Of a stretch of DNA of 64,000 nt, positions 15,863-24,218 are shown piece after piece; within the stretch, counting starts at the first letter, position 1, and each line of letters begins with the position of its first letter. The position numbers and the translations under genes were made by a program. This DNA comes from Pseudarthrobacter chlorophenolicus A6. Its GTDB lineage: Bacteria; Actinomycetota; Actinomycetes; Actinomycetales; Micrococcaceae. The stretch spans positions 3,079,209-3,143,208 of the forward strand of contig NC_011886.1 of NCBI RefSeq assembly GCF_000022025.1. The letters run 5' to 3'. The notes under the pieces were generated by a model, which had not been told where the DNA came from, ran no database searches, and was given only the letters and a program-made list of their open reading frames with translations.

Positions 15863-16683
15863 GTCACCCTGGGAAAAGCCCTGCGGGCACCAGGCTCCCG
15901 CTGTTCCGGCGGGCCTTCTTCGATTCGTGGCGCTCCACCCTTGCCTGGGCGGCCGGCCTCGCTGCGGCCGCGTTCCTGTACCTCCCGCTGTACCCCTCCA
16001 TCGGCGGCAGCGACCAGATGCAGGACATGATCAACGCCCTGCCCGCGGAGATGACACGTGCCCTGAATTACGACCAGATCGCCTCCGGGCCCGGTTACAC
16101 GCAGGCTACGTTGTTCGGGCTGATCGGATTCCTGCTCATGAGCATCGCCACGGTGGCGTGGGGCGCCGCTGCGGTGGGCGGGAATGAGGAGTCAGGACAG
16201 CTTGAACTGACGCTGGCCCATGGCGTGCGGCGGGTGCAGGTTGTGCTGGAACGCGCATTGGCTCTGCTGTTGCGTGTGCTGGCGCTGGCCGCCCTGGCTT
16301 TCGTCATAGTGGCCCTGTTGAATGGCCCCTCGCAACTGGAGATCGATCCTGCCAAGCTCTTCGGCACCGTGGTGCTGTTCGCCGGGCTTGGCCTGCTCAC
16401 AGGGACCTCGGCGCTGCTTGTCGGCGCGGCGACCGGACGCCGCACGTACGGGCTCGCGGCCGGAGCTGCGGTGGCCGTGCTCGGCTACGTGTTCAACGCC
16501 GTGGGCCGGCAAAGCCCGGACGTGGAGTGGCTGCTCAAGGTCAGCCCCTACCACTGGGCCTACGGCAACTCCCCCATGGTCAACGGGGCCGACTGGGCTG
16601 CTGCCGGGTGGCTCTGGGGAATCTCCGCGGCACTGGTGGCGCTGGCCGCCGTCGCCCTTGAACAGCGCGACGTCGGCGCGTAG
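15859..16683 (+). CDS. ABC transporter permease (ABC-2-like)
   Basis: A 274-residue membrane protein with GTG start overlapping the ATPase stop. About six hydrophobic segments are visible: STLAWAAGLAAAAFLYLPLY, a helix with LFGLIGFLLMSIATVAWGA, a pair around LLLRVLALAALAFVIVALL, a GLGLLTGTSALLVGAATGRR segment and a final WGISAALVALAAVALEQRD. The ESGQLELTLAHGVRRVQVVLER loop between TM2 and TM3 is typical of ABC-2 type export permeases. It forms the transmembrane half of the exporter encoded with the preceding gene. The substrate is unknown. Confidence 0.87.
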   Translation: MSHPGKSPAGTRLPLFRRAFFDSWRSTLAWAAGLAAAAFLYLPLYPSIGGSDQMQDMINALPAEMTRALNYDQIASGPGYTQATLFGLIGFLLMSIATVAWGAAAVGGNEESGQLELTLAHGVRRVQVVLERALALLLRVLALAALAFVIVALLNGPSQLEIDPAKLFGTVVLFAGLGLLTGTSALLVGAATGRRTYGLAAGAAVAVLGYVFNAVGRQSPDVEWLLKVSPYHWAYGNSPMVNGADWAAAGWLWGISAALVALAAVALEQRDVGA

Positions 16684-16761
16684 CCGGCACCGCTGATTCA
16701 GAACCACCTTAGGGGCTGGCGCTGGGGACAGGCGCGTTTGGGCAAGGCGTTGGGGCCGGGC

Positions 16762-17307
16762 TTAGGGCCAGGAGTGCGGAGCCGGCGTGCGGCTGCCGGG
16801 CAGCTGGCTGGATTCGCGCCATTCGTGGATCCACTCGGGCAGCACCACCTCCGCAGGCGGCTGGCCGAACTCGCGAAGGATCTCGTCCTGGCTGACCGGA
16901 CCGGACCTGCTGACCAGCCGGGTGGCGATGTAGGCACGCGCGTAGATTTCGCCGTCGGCCACCATCCGCTGCTCGAAGAAGATGGCCTTGGTGTCCAGCC
17001 CGATGATCCGGGTCTCGATGGTGTAGTGCTGCCACAGCTGCAGCGACTTCCGGAAGGCAATGGTCTCGGCCGCCACTACGGGGCTCCAGCCGCGGCGGCG
17101 CATCCGCTTCCAGACCCCGCTGCGCACCATCAGGTCGAACCGGCCCAGGTCCATCAGGGACAGGTACATGCCGTTGTTGACGTGCATGGCGATATCAATA
17201 TCCGTGGGCAGGACGCGCAGGGGCAGGGAAGCACTGTCCCACACCGTGAGCGGACGGCGGCGGGCTGAACGGAACAGCAGGAGCAGGGTCCTCAGGAGAA
17301 GGTGCAT
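16762..17307 (-). CDS. Thioesterase-like (hotdog-fold) protein
   Basis: A 181-residue protein with a short hydrophobic N-terminal stretch (MHLLLRTLLLLF) and a hotdog core. TDIDIAMHVNNGMYLSLMDLGRFDL is the 4HBT/THEM6-type active-site region, where HVNN-x-x-Y is characteristic. A YTIETRIIGLDTKAIFFEQRM strand pair follows. It probably hydrolyses an acyl-CoA or acyl-carrier thioester, possibly at the membrane. It ends 78 bp from the ABC permease stop (convergent). Confidence 0.78.
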   Translation of the reverse strand: MHLLLRTLLLLFRSARRRPLTVWDSASLPLRVLPTDIDIAMHVNNGMYLSLMDLGRFDLMVRSGVWKRMRRRGWSPVVAAETIAFRKSLQLWQHYTIETRIIGLDTKAIFFEQRMVADGEIYARAYIATRLVSRSGPVSQDEILREFGQPPAEVVLPEWIHEWRESSQLPGSRTPAPHSWP

Positions 17308-17392
17308 GACTCGATGTTACCCGCTGGTAACTTTGCGGCGGCATCAGGGTTTGGAGGTCCCCCACGCGGGACGTGCACGTAGGATTTCCAGC

Positions 17393-18127
17393 ATGACGCA
17401 CCAACGCTACCGGGACCTGGCGGAATGGCCGCTGATGGGCACCGCGCTCATCTTCCTGGCAGCCTACGCGTGGCAGGTGATCGGCCGCCTCGAAGGCAGC
17501 GGCGCGAGCTGGCTGGAAGCCGTCATGTGGGCCACCTGGATAGTGTTCGCCGTCGACTATGCGGCCAACCTGTGGCTGGCACCGAGCCGGTGGGACTGGT
17601 TCGTCCGCAACCTCCACGAACTGCTCATCGTGGCCCTGCCGTTCTTCCGGCCGCTGCGCCTGCTCCGGCTGGTCACGCTGCTGTCCGTACTCCACCGGAC
17701 CGTGGGCGAGACCCTGCGGGGCCGCGTAGTTACTTACGTTGCCGGTTCGGCAGGAATGCTCATTTTCGTGGGCGCGCTCGCCGTCCTGGATGTGGAGCAG
17801 TCGGCACCGGACGCCAAAATCGTCACCTTCGGAGACGCGCTCTGGTGGGCCATCACCACCATCACCACCGTGGGCTACGGCGACCTCTACCCGGTGACCC
17901 CCATCGGCCGGATGGTGGCGGCTGCGCTGATGATGAGCGGAATTGCCGTGCTCGGCGTGGTCACCGCATCGATTGCATCGTGGCTGGTGCAGCGCGTGGA
18001 AGACACCGCGGAGACAGTGGCAGAGGCCGTCGAGGAACCCGTCCGCGCCGAGGTGGCGGAGCTCGTGGCCGAGATCTCCGCACTCCGCCGGGAGATCGCC
18101 GAGCTGAAGGAAAACCGGACCCTCTGA
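17393..18127 (+). CDS. Voltage-sensor-type potassium channel protein
   Basis: A 244-residue ion channel with six membrane segments. TM1 to TM3 span about 12-75. An Arg-spaced helix (FFRPLRLLRLVTLLSVLHR, about 83-101) resembles S4. The pore has the selectivity filter TTITTVGYGDLYP near 155-167. After the inner helix the last ~50 residues are a Glu/Arg/Val heptad-like stretch, probably a coiled coil that helps tetramerise the channel. It would let potassium cross the membrane in response to voltage. ATG 17393 is chosen over longer frames upstream because it gives the normal short N-terminus. No regulatory RCK domain is present. Confidence 0.87.
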   Translation: MTHQRYRDLAEWPLMGTALIFLAAYAWQVIGRLEGSGASWLEAVMWATWIVFAVDYAANLWLAPSRWDWFVRNLHELLIVALPFFRPLRLLRLVTLLSVLHRTVGETLRGRVVTYVAGSAGMLIFVGALAVLDVEQSAPDAKIVTFGDALWWAITTITTVGYGDLYPVTPIGRMVAAALMMSGIAVLGVVTASIASWLVQRVEDTAETVAEAVEEPVRAEVAELVAEISALRREIAELKENRTL

Positions 18128-18472
18128 CCGGTGCCCGCAGGTAGGCGGCGGCCGGTTCCTGAGTACGCGGGCCGGCGGCGGCCAAGTAGCGTGCGGGAAA
18201 AGTCGGGTAATTCCTACTGATGCCGGGCTGTTCCCCCGGTTCCTAAACTCGGGATTCCTAGGACAGAACCACGCACCGGCGGTTCCCCGGGTTTGCTCCC
18301 CGGGCCCTCCGCCGCCACAAGGAGCCCCCGCATTTTCTGGGTATGCGGCCGGCCTCATCGCACGCACCGCGCGGCCCCCGTTATCGGCAGCCACGGCGCG
18401 TCAGATCTTAATCCTTCCTGCCGCAGCCGGCCTTTGCGCCCGGCCTGCGGGAGCGCACCCGGATGGGCCACC
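18128..18472. other. 345-bp non-coding leader of the LysM gene
   Basis: No plausible gene is seen on either strand. The plus strand holds several GC-rich potential stems, including a palindromic run around 18279-18316 in which GGCGG/CCGCC outer arms enclose CCGGG-loop-CCCGG. A long structured 5' leader upstream of a cell-wall gene is where actinobacteria often carry a c-di-AMP riboswitch, but I do not see that riboswitch's conserved boxes. An in-frame open extension runs into this region from the LysM gene but has no coding character. Confidence 0.4.
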
Positions 18473-19483
18473 ATGAACCAGCCATACGTCACCACCGATC
18501 CCAGCAGCAGAAGCTTCGCCACCGACGAACCCCGCGACACCATCACGCCCGGCCGCCCGGCTATCAGCAACAGGCTCTGGGCCGGGATGGCAACTGCGGC
18601 AGTAGTGGCGGCCGTGGGGGTAGGTGCCATAGCAGGACCGTCCACCCCTCTCGAAAGTTCGCCTAACCAAGGAACGACGGCGGCCGGCCAGGTTGCCAAC
18701 GCCGCACCTGCAGCGCAACCCGCCGCAGCCGGCGACGCACCGGCCGCTCCGTCAGGGCAGGTTCCTCCGGCTCCTGCGCCGGCGCCCCCGGCCGAGGCTG
18801 CCGTGGCACCGGCCCCCGCAGCCGATCCGGTTCCCGCGCCGGCCCCCGAGCCAGCACCAGTACCTGCACCTGCGCCGGCACCGGCGGCCGATTCCAACCG
18901 GTACACGGTGGTGGCGGGCGACACCGTGGGCGCCATCGCCGGCAGGTACGGCGTCGACATGAACGCCATGCTGGCCGCCAACGGCCTGGGTGCCTACAGC
19001 ATCATCGTTCCAGGGCAGGTCCTCGTGTTGACCGGTCCCGCGGTGGCCGTGCCCGTGGCCGCTCCGGTGGCCAGCCCCGCGGCAGCCCCTGCACCCGTTG
19101 CCGCTGCACCGGCACCGGCACCGGTTGCCGCACCTGTTGCGCCGGCCGCCCCTGCCGTGCGCACCATCTATGTGGCCGGAGCGGGTGGACAGTCCATGGT
19201 GGATGCCTGCATCGGCCCCATCCACTACACCCCGAACGACGGCTACTCGCTGTTCATCACCGAGCACGATTTCTGCGGCGGCTGGGCCCGCTTCTCCGGC
19301 ATCGGCATCGGCGAAACCGTGAGCATCCCGGGCTATGGAACGTACAAGGTGACGGGCCGGGGCCAGGTCCCCAACCCGGGTACTACCAATGACGTAATCG
19401 CCGTCTTCGGCGGCTTTCCCCGGGCCATCCTGCAGACCTGCATTCCGGGGACCAGCCAGATGCTGGTGATCGCGCTGAACTGA
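18473..19483 (+). CDS. LysM-domain cell-wall protein with sortase-like C-terminal domain
   Basis: A 336-residue exported protein. Residues about 30-52 are a hydrophobic segment (LWAGMATAAVVAAVGVGAIA) serving as signal or anchor. Residues 72-141 and 187-228 are Pro/Ala-rich wall-spanning linkers around a LysM domain (about 142-186, YTVVAGDTVGAIAGRYGVD) that should bind peptidoglycan. The C-terminal ~105 residues look like a sortase beta-barrel: His265 in ITEHDFCGG and Cys323 in ILQTCIPG fit the catalytic His and the TLxTC cysteine. The position of the sortase arginine carries Gln329 (QMLVIAL), so activity is doubtful. Two more cysteines are present. Family assignment of the C-terminus is by eye only. 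Confidence 0.75.
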   Translation: MNQPYVTTDPSSRSFATDEPRDTITPGRPAISNRLWAGMATAAVVAAVGVGAIAGPSTPLESSPNQGTTAAGQVANAAPAAQPAAAGDAPAAPSGQVPPAPAPAPPAEAAVAPAPAADPVPAPAPEPAPVPAPAPAPAADSNRYTVVAGDTVGAIAGRYGVDMNAMLAANGLGAYSIIVPGQVLVLTGPAVAVPVAAPVASPAAAPAPVAAAPAPAPVAAPVAPAAPAVRTIYVAGAGGQSMVDACIGPIHYTPNDGYSLFITEHDFCGGWARFSGIGIGETVSIPGYGTYKVTGRGQVPNPGTTNDVIAVFGGFPRAILQTCIPGTSQMLVIALN

Positions 19484-19520
19484 CAGAGCTCGAGGAAGCT
19501 GGTGCAGGGTTCCCAGAAGG

Positions 19521-19563
19521 TTGTCCGCGGTTCCGGACCTTGAGGGTTCGGATCCGCGGACAA
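19521..19563. terminator. Hairpin between convergent LysM and CBS-pair genes
   Basis: Arms 19521-19539 and 19545-19563 pair at 17 of 19 positions (outer TTGTCCGCGG with CCGCGGACAA) with a 5-nt loop. There is no T tract, but the location between two convergent genes supports a terminator role. Confidence 0.65.
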
Positions 19564-19584
19564 GGCCATGACCCGGTGCGCCGG

Positions 19585-20010
19585 CTACACTCCGTGGCGC
19601 TCGGAAATGTGCTCCACCAGTTCACCCACGCGCTGCTCGGAGTAGTTGCGGGCAATGTCGCCCTGGCTGATGATGCCCACGAGTTTGTGGTCGGCGATCA
19701 CGGGAAGCCGGCGGACCTGGTGCTTTTCCATCATGTCGATGGCGGCATCCACGTTGGCGTCGGCGTCGATCCAGTGCGGCGTGCCGGAGGCTAGCTCGCG
19801 GGCCATCACCTGCCCCGGGTCCCGGCCGGCGGCGACGCACTTGAGCACGATGTCGCGGTCGGTGATCATGCCTTTAAGCTTGCCGTCATCTCCGCAGATG
19901 GGCAGCGAGCCGCAGTCCATGTCCCGCATTGTCCGGGCCGCTTCCACGAGGGATTCATTCTCCTTGACACATCGCGCATCAGTAGTCATGAATTCGCGTA
20001 CAGCACTCAT
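19585..20010 (-). CDS. CBS-pair (Bateman) domain protein
   Basis: A 141-residue protein consisting of two CBS motifs: about 8-60 (REFMTTDARCVKENESLVEAA, then LKGMITDRDIVLKCVA) and 70-125 (WIDADANVDAAIDMMEKHQ, then LVGIISQGDIARNY). Such stand-alone Bateman modules bind adenosyl ligands and act as energy or redox sensors. ATG 20010 has a strong GAAGGAGG five bases upstream, which rejects an upstream in-frame start. The partner protein is not evident from neighbours. Confidence 0.88.
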   Translation of the reverse strand: MSAVREFMTTDARCVKENESLVEAARTMRDMDCGSLPICGDDGKLKGMITDRDIVLKCVAAGRDPGQVMARELASGTPHWIDADANVDAAIDMMEKHQVRRLPVIADHKLVGIISQGDIARNYSEQRVGELVEHISERHGV

Positions 20011-20164
20011 TGAATCCTCCTTCATCGATGGAATATCGACGCAGGGCATCGGGGCACGTGCGCCGATGGTGCCAGATTACGCCCGGTCCAACACGGATGT
20101 CGACGGCGGGCTGCAGCGGCCGATCGGGCGGGAGGTGGAGTGGAAGAAAGTGACCCGGGGAACG

Positions 20165-20196
20165 AAAAAACCTCCGGAACCTGTTGGTTCCGGAGG
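20165..20196 (-). terminator. Rho-independent terminator of tRNA-Tyr
   Basis: On the minus strand an 11-bp stem (CCTCCGGAACC with its complement; arms 20186-20196 and 20171-20181) with a 4-nt loop is followed by six U (20165-20170). It starts 12 bases after the tRNA 3' end and is a textbook intrinsic terminator. Confidence 0.9.
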
Positions 20197-20208
20197 CTTT
20201 CCCTTGGG

Positions 20209-20290
20209 TGGCAGATGAGGGATTCGAACCCCCGTAGGCGTTGCCAGCTGATTTACAGTCAGCCCCCTTTGGCCGCTCGGGTAATCTGCC
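20209..20290 (-). tRNA. tRNA-Tyr (anticodon GTA)
   Basis: The minus strand gives a full cloverleaf of 82 nt. The acceptor 5' strand GGCAGAT pairs with ATCTGCC at the 3' end, and the D-arm contains GAGCGGCCAAAGGGGGC. The anticodon arm reads CTGAC-TGTAAAT-CAG with GTA at the decoding position, a long variable arm follows as in class II tRNAs, and the T arm has GGTTCGAATCC. The 3' CCA is not encoded (ACCC follows the acceptor stem), so it must be added enzymatically. This is the only tRNA seen in the window. Confidence 0.96.
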
Positions 20291-20469
20291 GAACTTCATA
20301 AGAAGACCCTGGCTACAGTCTGTGGAACACACCTTTTCTGTTTCCAGTCCGGTCCGTTCCGCTTCCAGTAACCGCGGGCAAGACAACTTTACAGAACTTC
20401 CGCCCAAGAATCGAATCGGGTGGCGGGAGGCTCCGGAAAGCCCGGAATGGCGCGGAAAACGGGGGTTCG

Positions 20470-20724
20470 TCAGGCTTCGCCCGAGATCCTTCCGGCCAGC
20501 CTGGCCTCGAACTTTATGGCCTGTTCCTCGGTGATCTGGTTCAGCTGCACGGCCCGCAACAGGTCCTCGCTGACTCCTGCCATGCGCGAGGACGCGTCAG
20601 CCACCGGACTGAACACGATGGACGCCGCAACAGCCGCGGCCGCTACGGAGGTCGCCGCCGTTGCCACTGCCCCTGCAGCCGCCGAAGTGGTCCGGGTGAC
20701 GTAACTGACGGCCTTGCGGTGCAT
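20470..20724 (-). CDS. Small Ala-rich hypothetical protein
   Basis: An 84-residue protein. After a basic MHRKAVSYVTR start comes an Ala/Thr/Val-rich hydrophobic stretch (residues about 13-40, AAAGAVATAATSVAAAAVAA), which could be a signal peptide or one membrane helix. A hydrophilic C-terminal helix follows (SEDLLRAVQLNQITEEQAIKF). AAGGGA lies six bases before the ATG. I do not recognise a family. It is located between tRNA-Tyr and the divergent yajQ. It could be a small envelope protein, and spurious coding cannot be ruled out, although the RBS and coding-like composition support it. Confidence 0.55.
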   Translation of the reverse strand: MHRKAVSYVTRTTSAAAGAVATAATSVAAAAVAASIVFSPVADASSRMAGVSEDLLRAVQLNQITEEQAIKFEARLAGRISGEA

Positions 20725-20909
20725 GGTGGTTCCCTTCGCGACTTTCCAACACGTACAACTGTTCCCACCGCGCCTTCGTTCCCTCCGGGTGTCCGCTGAG
20801 AGGGAACTGTGAATCTTCGGCCCCCCGGTGCGAGGCAACCGTACTAGTCTGGAATGCAGTGAATAGTGCCCTGTCCGCGGACGGGGCTCCAGCCGGAATA
20901 AGGAGAGTC

Positions 20910-21401
20910 ATGGCAGGCGAGTCAACGTTCGACGTCGTAAGCAAGGTGGACAAGCAGGAAGTGGCAAACGCCCTGAACCAGGCCCAGAAGGAAATCGCCC
21001 AGCGCTATGACTTCAAGGGAGTCGGCGCCGAGATCGACTTCAGCGGTGAGAAGATCCTGATGAAGGCCAATTCGGAGGAACGCGTCAAGGCCGTCCTGGA
21101 CGTCTTCCAGTCCAAGCTGATCAAGCGCGGCATCTCGCTGAAGTCCCTGGAGGAAGGCGAGCCGTACGCCTCCGGCAAGGAGTACCGGCTGGAGGCGTCC
21201 ATCAAGGAGGGCATCGCCCAGGACCTCGCCAAGAAGATCAACAAGATCATCCGCGACGAAGCTCCCAAGTCCGTCAAGTCCCAGATCCAGGGCGACGAGC
21301 TCCGCGTTACTTCCAAGTCCCGCGACGACCTCCAGGCCACCATGGCGCTGCTGAAGGACTTTGACGAAGCGGACCTGCAGTTCGTGAACTTCCGCAGCTG
21401 A
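20910..21401 (+). CDS. yajQ: YajQ-family nucleotide-binding protein
   Basis: A 163-residue protein matching the YajQ family along its whole length. It begins MAGESTFDVVSKVDKQEVANA, has QRYDFKGVGAEIDFSG, then LIKRGISLKSLEEGEP, and ends LLKDFDEADLQFVNFRS. YajQ proteins have two RNP-like folds; some bind cyclic di-GMP and influence transcription, and others bind tRNA or nucleotides. ATAAGGAGA six bases upstream fixes the ATG, rejecting a short in-frame extension. It is transcribed alone and convergent with htpX. Confidence 0.93.
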   Translation: MAGESTFDVVSKVDKQEVANALNQAQKEIAQRYDFKGVGAEIDFSGEKILMKANSEERVKAVLDVFQSKLIKRGISLKSLEEGEPYASGKEYRLEASIKEGIAQDLAKKINKIIRDEAPKSVKSQIQGDELRVTSKSRDDLQATMALLKDFDEADLQFVNFRS

Positions 21402-21445
21402 GCTGGCAGCGTCCGGGAGGCGGACGTCCGACGGCGGGACGCCGG

Positions 21446-22315
21446 CTACTGCAGGGGCCGTCCGGCCATGCGTTCCAGCCTCGCGATCCGGTCCCGCATG
21501 GGCGGGTGGGTGGCGAACAGCTTGTTCATGGCACCGCCCCTGAACGGGTTGGCGATCATCAGGTGGGAGGCATTGACCAGCCGCTGGTCCGGCGGCAGCG
21601 GAACCATGGTGACGCCCCGCTCGATCTTGGCCAGGGCTGAGGCGAGCGCCAGCGGATCTCCCGTGAGCTGCGAACCGTCCTCGTCGGCGTCGTACTCCCT
21701 GGTGCGGGAGATGGCCATCTGGATCAGCGACGCCGCAAAGGGCGCCAGCAGTGCCATGGCAATCATGGCCAGCGGGTTGGCGTTGCGCCGGTCGCCGCCG
21801 CCGAAGAAGAGCAGCATCTGGCCCACCGAGGTGATGACGCCTGCCACGGCGGCAGCCACCGATGAGGTGAGGATGTCGCGGTTGTAGACGTGCATGAGTT
21901 CGTGCCCCAGGACGCCGCGGAGTTCGCGGGCGTCCAGGAGCTGCAGGATGCCTTCGGTACAGCAGACGGCGGCGTTCTGCGGATTGCGGCCGGTGGCGAA
22001 GGCGTTGGGGTTCATGGTGGGCGAGACGTAGATCCGCGGCATGGGCTGGTTGGCCCGGGCGGACAGTTCCCGAACGATCTGGTACAGCTGCGGAGCCTGG
22101 GCTTCGGAGACCTCGAAGGCCTGCATGGAACGGATGGCGATCTTGTCGCTGTTCCAGTAGCCGTAGAACGTGGTGCCGACGCCCACCAGGGCCATGATCC
22201 AGATGGGCGCCGAGCTGCGCGTTCCCGCCCCGATCAGTGCGCCCAGAGCCAGCAGGACCGCCCAGAGCACGCCGAACAGCGCCGCGGTCTTGAGCCCGTT
22301 GTGATGTTTGTGCAC
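21446..22315 (-). CDS. htpX: HtpX membrane zinc metalloprotease
   Basis: A 289-residue M48-family protease that degrades damaged membrane proteins. Two N-terminal helices (about 8-50) precede a cytoplasmic catalytic region with GVLGHELMHVYNRD carrying HExxH. A hydrophobic pair around SSVAAAVAGVITSVGQMLLFFGG follows, then SRTREYDADEDG, which supplies the third zinc ligand. The C-terminus has HPPMRDRIARLERM, typical of HtpX. It lies 28 bp downstream of the MFS gene on the same strand. No heat-shock operator is evident. Confidence 0.93.
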   Translation of the reverse strand: MHKHHNGLKTAALFGVLWAVLLALGALIGAGTRSSAPIWIMALVGVGTTFYGYWNSDKIAIRSMQAFEVSEAQAPQLYQIVRELSARANQPMPRIYVSPTMNPNAFATGRNPQNAAVCCTEGILQLLDARELRGVLGHELMHVYNRDILTSSVAAAVAGVITSVGQMLLFFGGGDRRNANPLAMIAMALLAPFAASLIQMAISRTREYDADEDGSQLTGDPLALASALAKIERGVTMVPLPPDQRLVNASHLMIANPFRGGAMNKLFATHPPMRDRIARLERMAGRPLQ

Positions 22316-22343
22316 GATTCCTCCTTACTAAGGGAACGGATCG

Positions 22344-23615
22344 CTACGGAGCCGGGTTCCGCGCGTCGTAGCGGCGGAAACCGGGCTGCAGCTTCGATGC
22401 GGTCCAGGCCCCGGCAATGCAGAGCAGCCCGCCGAAAAGCAGCACCCAGCCCTCGTTGAGGAGCTTAGTCGCCCCGCCCGCCAGGAGGTCGCCAACGCGC
22501 GGCCCTCCCGCCACCACCACGATGAACACTCCCTGCAGCCGGCCGCGCAGGTGGTCCGGCGTGGCGGCCTGGAGGATGGTGTTGCGGAAAACGCTGCTGA
22601 CCGAGTCGGCCACGCCCGCCAACACGCAGCACAGCGCTGCGGGCAGCAGCCAAGGCGTTGCTGTTTCGCCCTCCGCCCTGCCGGCGAGGAGCACCACCAG
22701 GCCGAATCCGGCGATTGACGCACCCCAGCCCATCACGGAGAAAACCACAGCAGTACCCTGTGCGCGCACAGTGCCCAGCGGCCCGGAGAACAGGCCTGCG
22801 AGGAAGGCCCCGACGGCGGTGCACGCGAGCAGGATGCCCACTGTCGCCTCGCCGCCGCCGATCATCAGCGCGGCGACGGCGGGCAGCAGGGCGCGCGGCT
22901 GGGCCAGGATCATGGCCACCAGGTCGATCACGAAGGTCATCCGGAGGTTGGGCCGGGTCCCCAGGAAGCGGAATCCCTCGATCACCGACCTGATGCCCGG
23001 CTTGCTGCGGGCACCCGTCGGGGCCAGGGGAGGCAGCCGGTACACGGCCCAGAGGACGAAAGCGAAGCTCGCGAAGTCGATGGTGTAGGTCCAGCCGAAG
23101 CCGACCCAGGCCACCAGGACGCCGGCCAGCAGCGGCCCGGCCGTCATGGCGAGCCCGAACACCAGCATGCTGAGGGCGTTGGCGGCGGGCAGGAGTTCCT
23201 TGCGGATGAGCATCGGGATGATGGCGCTCCGGGCGGGCTGGTTGATGGCCTGCGCCCCGCTCTGCAGCGCCACCAGCAGGTAGAGCACCCAGACGTTCCC
23301 CACGTGCAGCCAGGACTGCAGTGCGATCAGGCCGGTGGTCAGCCACAGCACGGTGGTGGCCAGCAGCGCCACCCTGCGCCGGTCATGCGAGTCCGCGATG
23401 GAACCGCCCAGCAGGCCGCCGATCACCAGGGGAACCAGCGCGAAGATACCCAGCAGGCCCACGTAGAAGCTGTCCTGGGTCAGCCGGTAGACCTCGAGGC
23501 TCACCGCCACGAGGGTGAGCTGGCTGCCGACTGCAGAGACTGCCGAGCCCAGCCAGAGCCGGCGGAACTCCGGGCTTTCGCGCAGCGGTGTGATGTCGGC
23601 CAGCAGTTTCCCCAC
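22344..23615 (-). CDS. MFS exporter (MFS_3 / EntS-like)
   Basis: A 423-residue transporter of about 12 membrane segments with GTG start. The N-terminus (LRESPEFRRLWLGSAVSAVGSQ) and the later SIADSHDRRRVALLATTVLW loop are characteristic of the MFS_3 group, which contains the enterobactin exporter EntS and macrolide exporters. It is probably a drug or siderophore efflux protein, and no siderophore genes are nearby. The ribosome binding site is weak (GCAGG), and alternative starts in the first residues cannot be excluded. It is divergent from furA. Confidence 0.82.
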   Translation of the reverse strand: MGKLLADITPLRESPEFRRLWLGSAVSAVGSQLTLVAVSLEVYRLTQDSFYVGLLGIFALVPLVIGGLLGGSIADSHDRRRVALLATTVLWLTTGLIALQSWLHVGNVWVLYLLVALQSGAQAINQPARSAIIPMLIRKELLPAANALSMLVFGLAMTAGPLLAGVLVAWVGFGWTYTIDFASFAFVLWAVYRLPPLAPTGARSKPGIRSVIEGFRFLGTRPNLRMTFVIDLVAMILAQPRALLPAVAALMIGGGEATVGILLACTAVGAFLAGLFSGPLGTVRAQGTAVVFSVMGWGASIAGFGLVVLLAGRAEGETATPWLLPAALCCVLAGVADSVSSVFRNTILQAATPDHLRGRLQGVFIVVVAGGPRVGDLLAGGATKLLNEGWVLLFGGLLCIAGAWTASKLQPGFRRYDARNPAP

Positions 23616-23691
23616 CCTGCAACAGTAGTGGTCAGCCCCGGCCCGGCCGACAAAGCCGCAGGTCCGCCACGCTTCAAAAAGTAAGCCACGC

Positions 23692-23716
23692 CTTATTGTG
23701 AGATAGTCAAAATAAG
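23692..23716. promoter_or_regulatory. Putative FurA operator
   Basis: CTTATTGTGA (23692-23701) and TCAAAATAAG (23707-23716) form a 10-bp inverted repeat with one mismatch and a 5-bp centre. It lies 8-32 bp before the furA ATG, where actinobacterial FurA/CatR autoregulatory sites occur. The AT-rich sequence stands out against the local GC content. Confidence 0.75.
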
Positions 23717-23723
23717 TGGTCTA

Positions 23724-24218
23724 ATGGGTTTCATGACGGAACACTTTGACGGCCAGGACGCATGGGCTGCAGCCCTGCGTGCCCACGGCCGCAGGGTGAC
23801 CAAGCAGCGGCTCGCTGTACTCGCCGCCGTCGAACGCCACCCCCACTCCCCCGCCGAAAGCATCCTGGCCGCAGCCCGCGCCGAGCTTCCGGAACTGACG
23901 GCACAGTCCGTCTACGTGGTGCTCGGAGACCTGACGGACCTGCACATGCTCCGCCGGTTCGAGCCTCCCCACTCCCCTGCCCTCTATGAAACGCGGGTGG
24001 ACGACAACCACCACCACGCCATCTGCATCAGCTGCGGGCGGGTGGAGGATGTGGACTGCGCAGTGGGCCATGCCCCGTGCCTGACCCCGCACTGGGACGA
24101 AAAGTCCAAGCCGATGACCATCCAGATCGCCGATGTCATGTACCAGGGCATCTGCCAGGACTGCCAGCAGTCCCAGAAACAAGCTTTCAATCCTCCCCTA
24201 CAGATAAATGAGAAATAG
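23724..24218 (+). CDS. furA: Fur-family peroxide regulator
   Basis: A 164-residue Fur-family metalloregulator with an N-terminal winged helix ([21 protein letters not shown]) and a C-terminal dimerisation domain. The latter carries the [17 protein letters not shown] motif and a second CxxC, CQDC, near 146-149, giving a structural zinc site. The gene sits 7 bp before catalase, the arrangement of FurA/CatR/PerR-like repressors that control katA or katG in mycobacteria and Streptomyces. No Shine-Dalgarno precedes ATG 23724 or the alternative ATG 23733, consistent with a leaderless mRNA as known for other furA genes. The start is therefore uncertain by three codons. Confidence 0.92.
   Translation: MGFMTEHFDGQDAWAAALRAHGRRVTKQRLAVLAAVERHPHSPAESILAAARAELPELTAQSVYVVLGDLTDLHMLRRFEPPHSPALYETRVDDNHHHAICISCGRVEDVDCAVGHAPCLTPHWDEKSKPMTIQIADVMYQGICQDCQQSQKQAFNPPLQINEK

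Noticed and set aside
18128-18472. c-di-AMP (ydaO/yuaA) riboswitch before the LysM gene
   Set aside because: The position fits but the conserved sequence boxes could not be found, so only an unassigned leader is reported.
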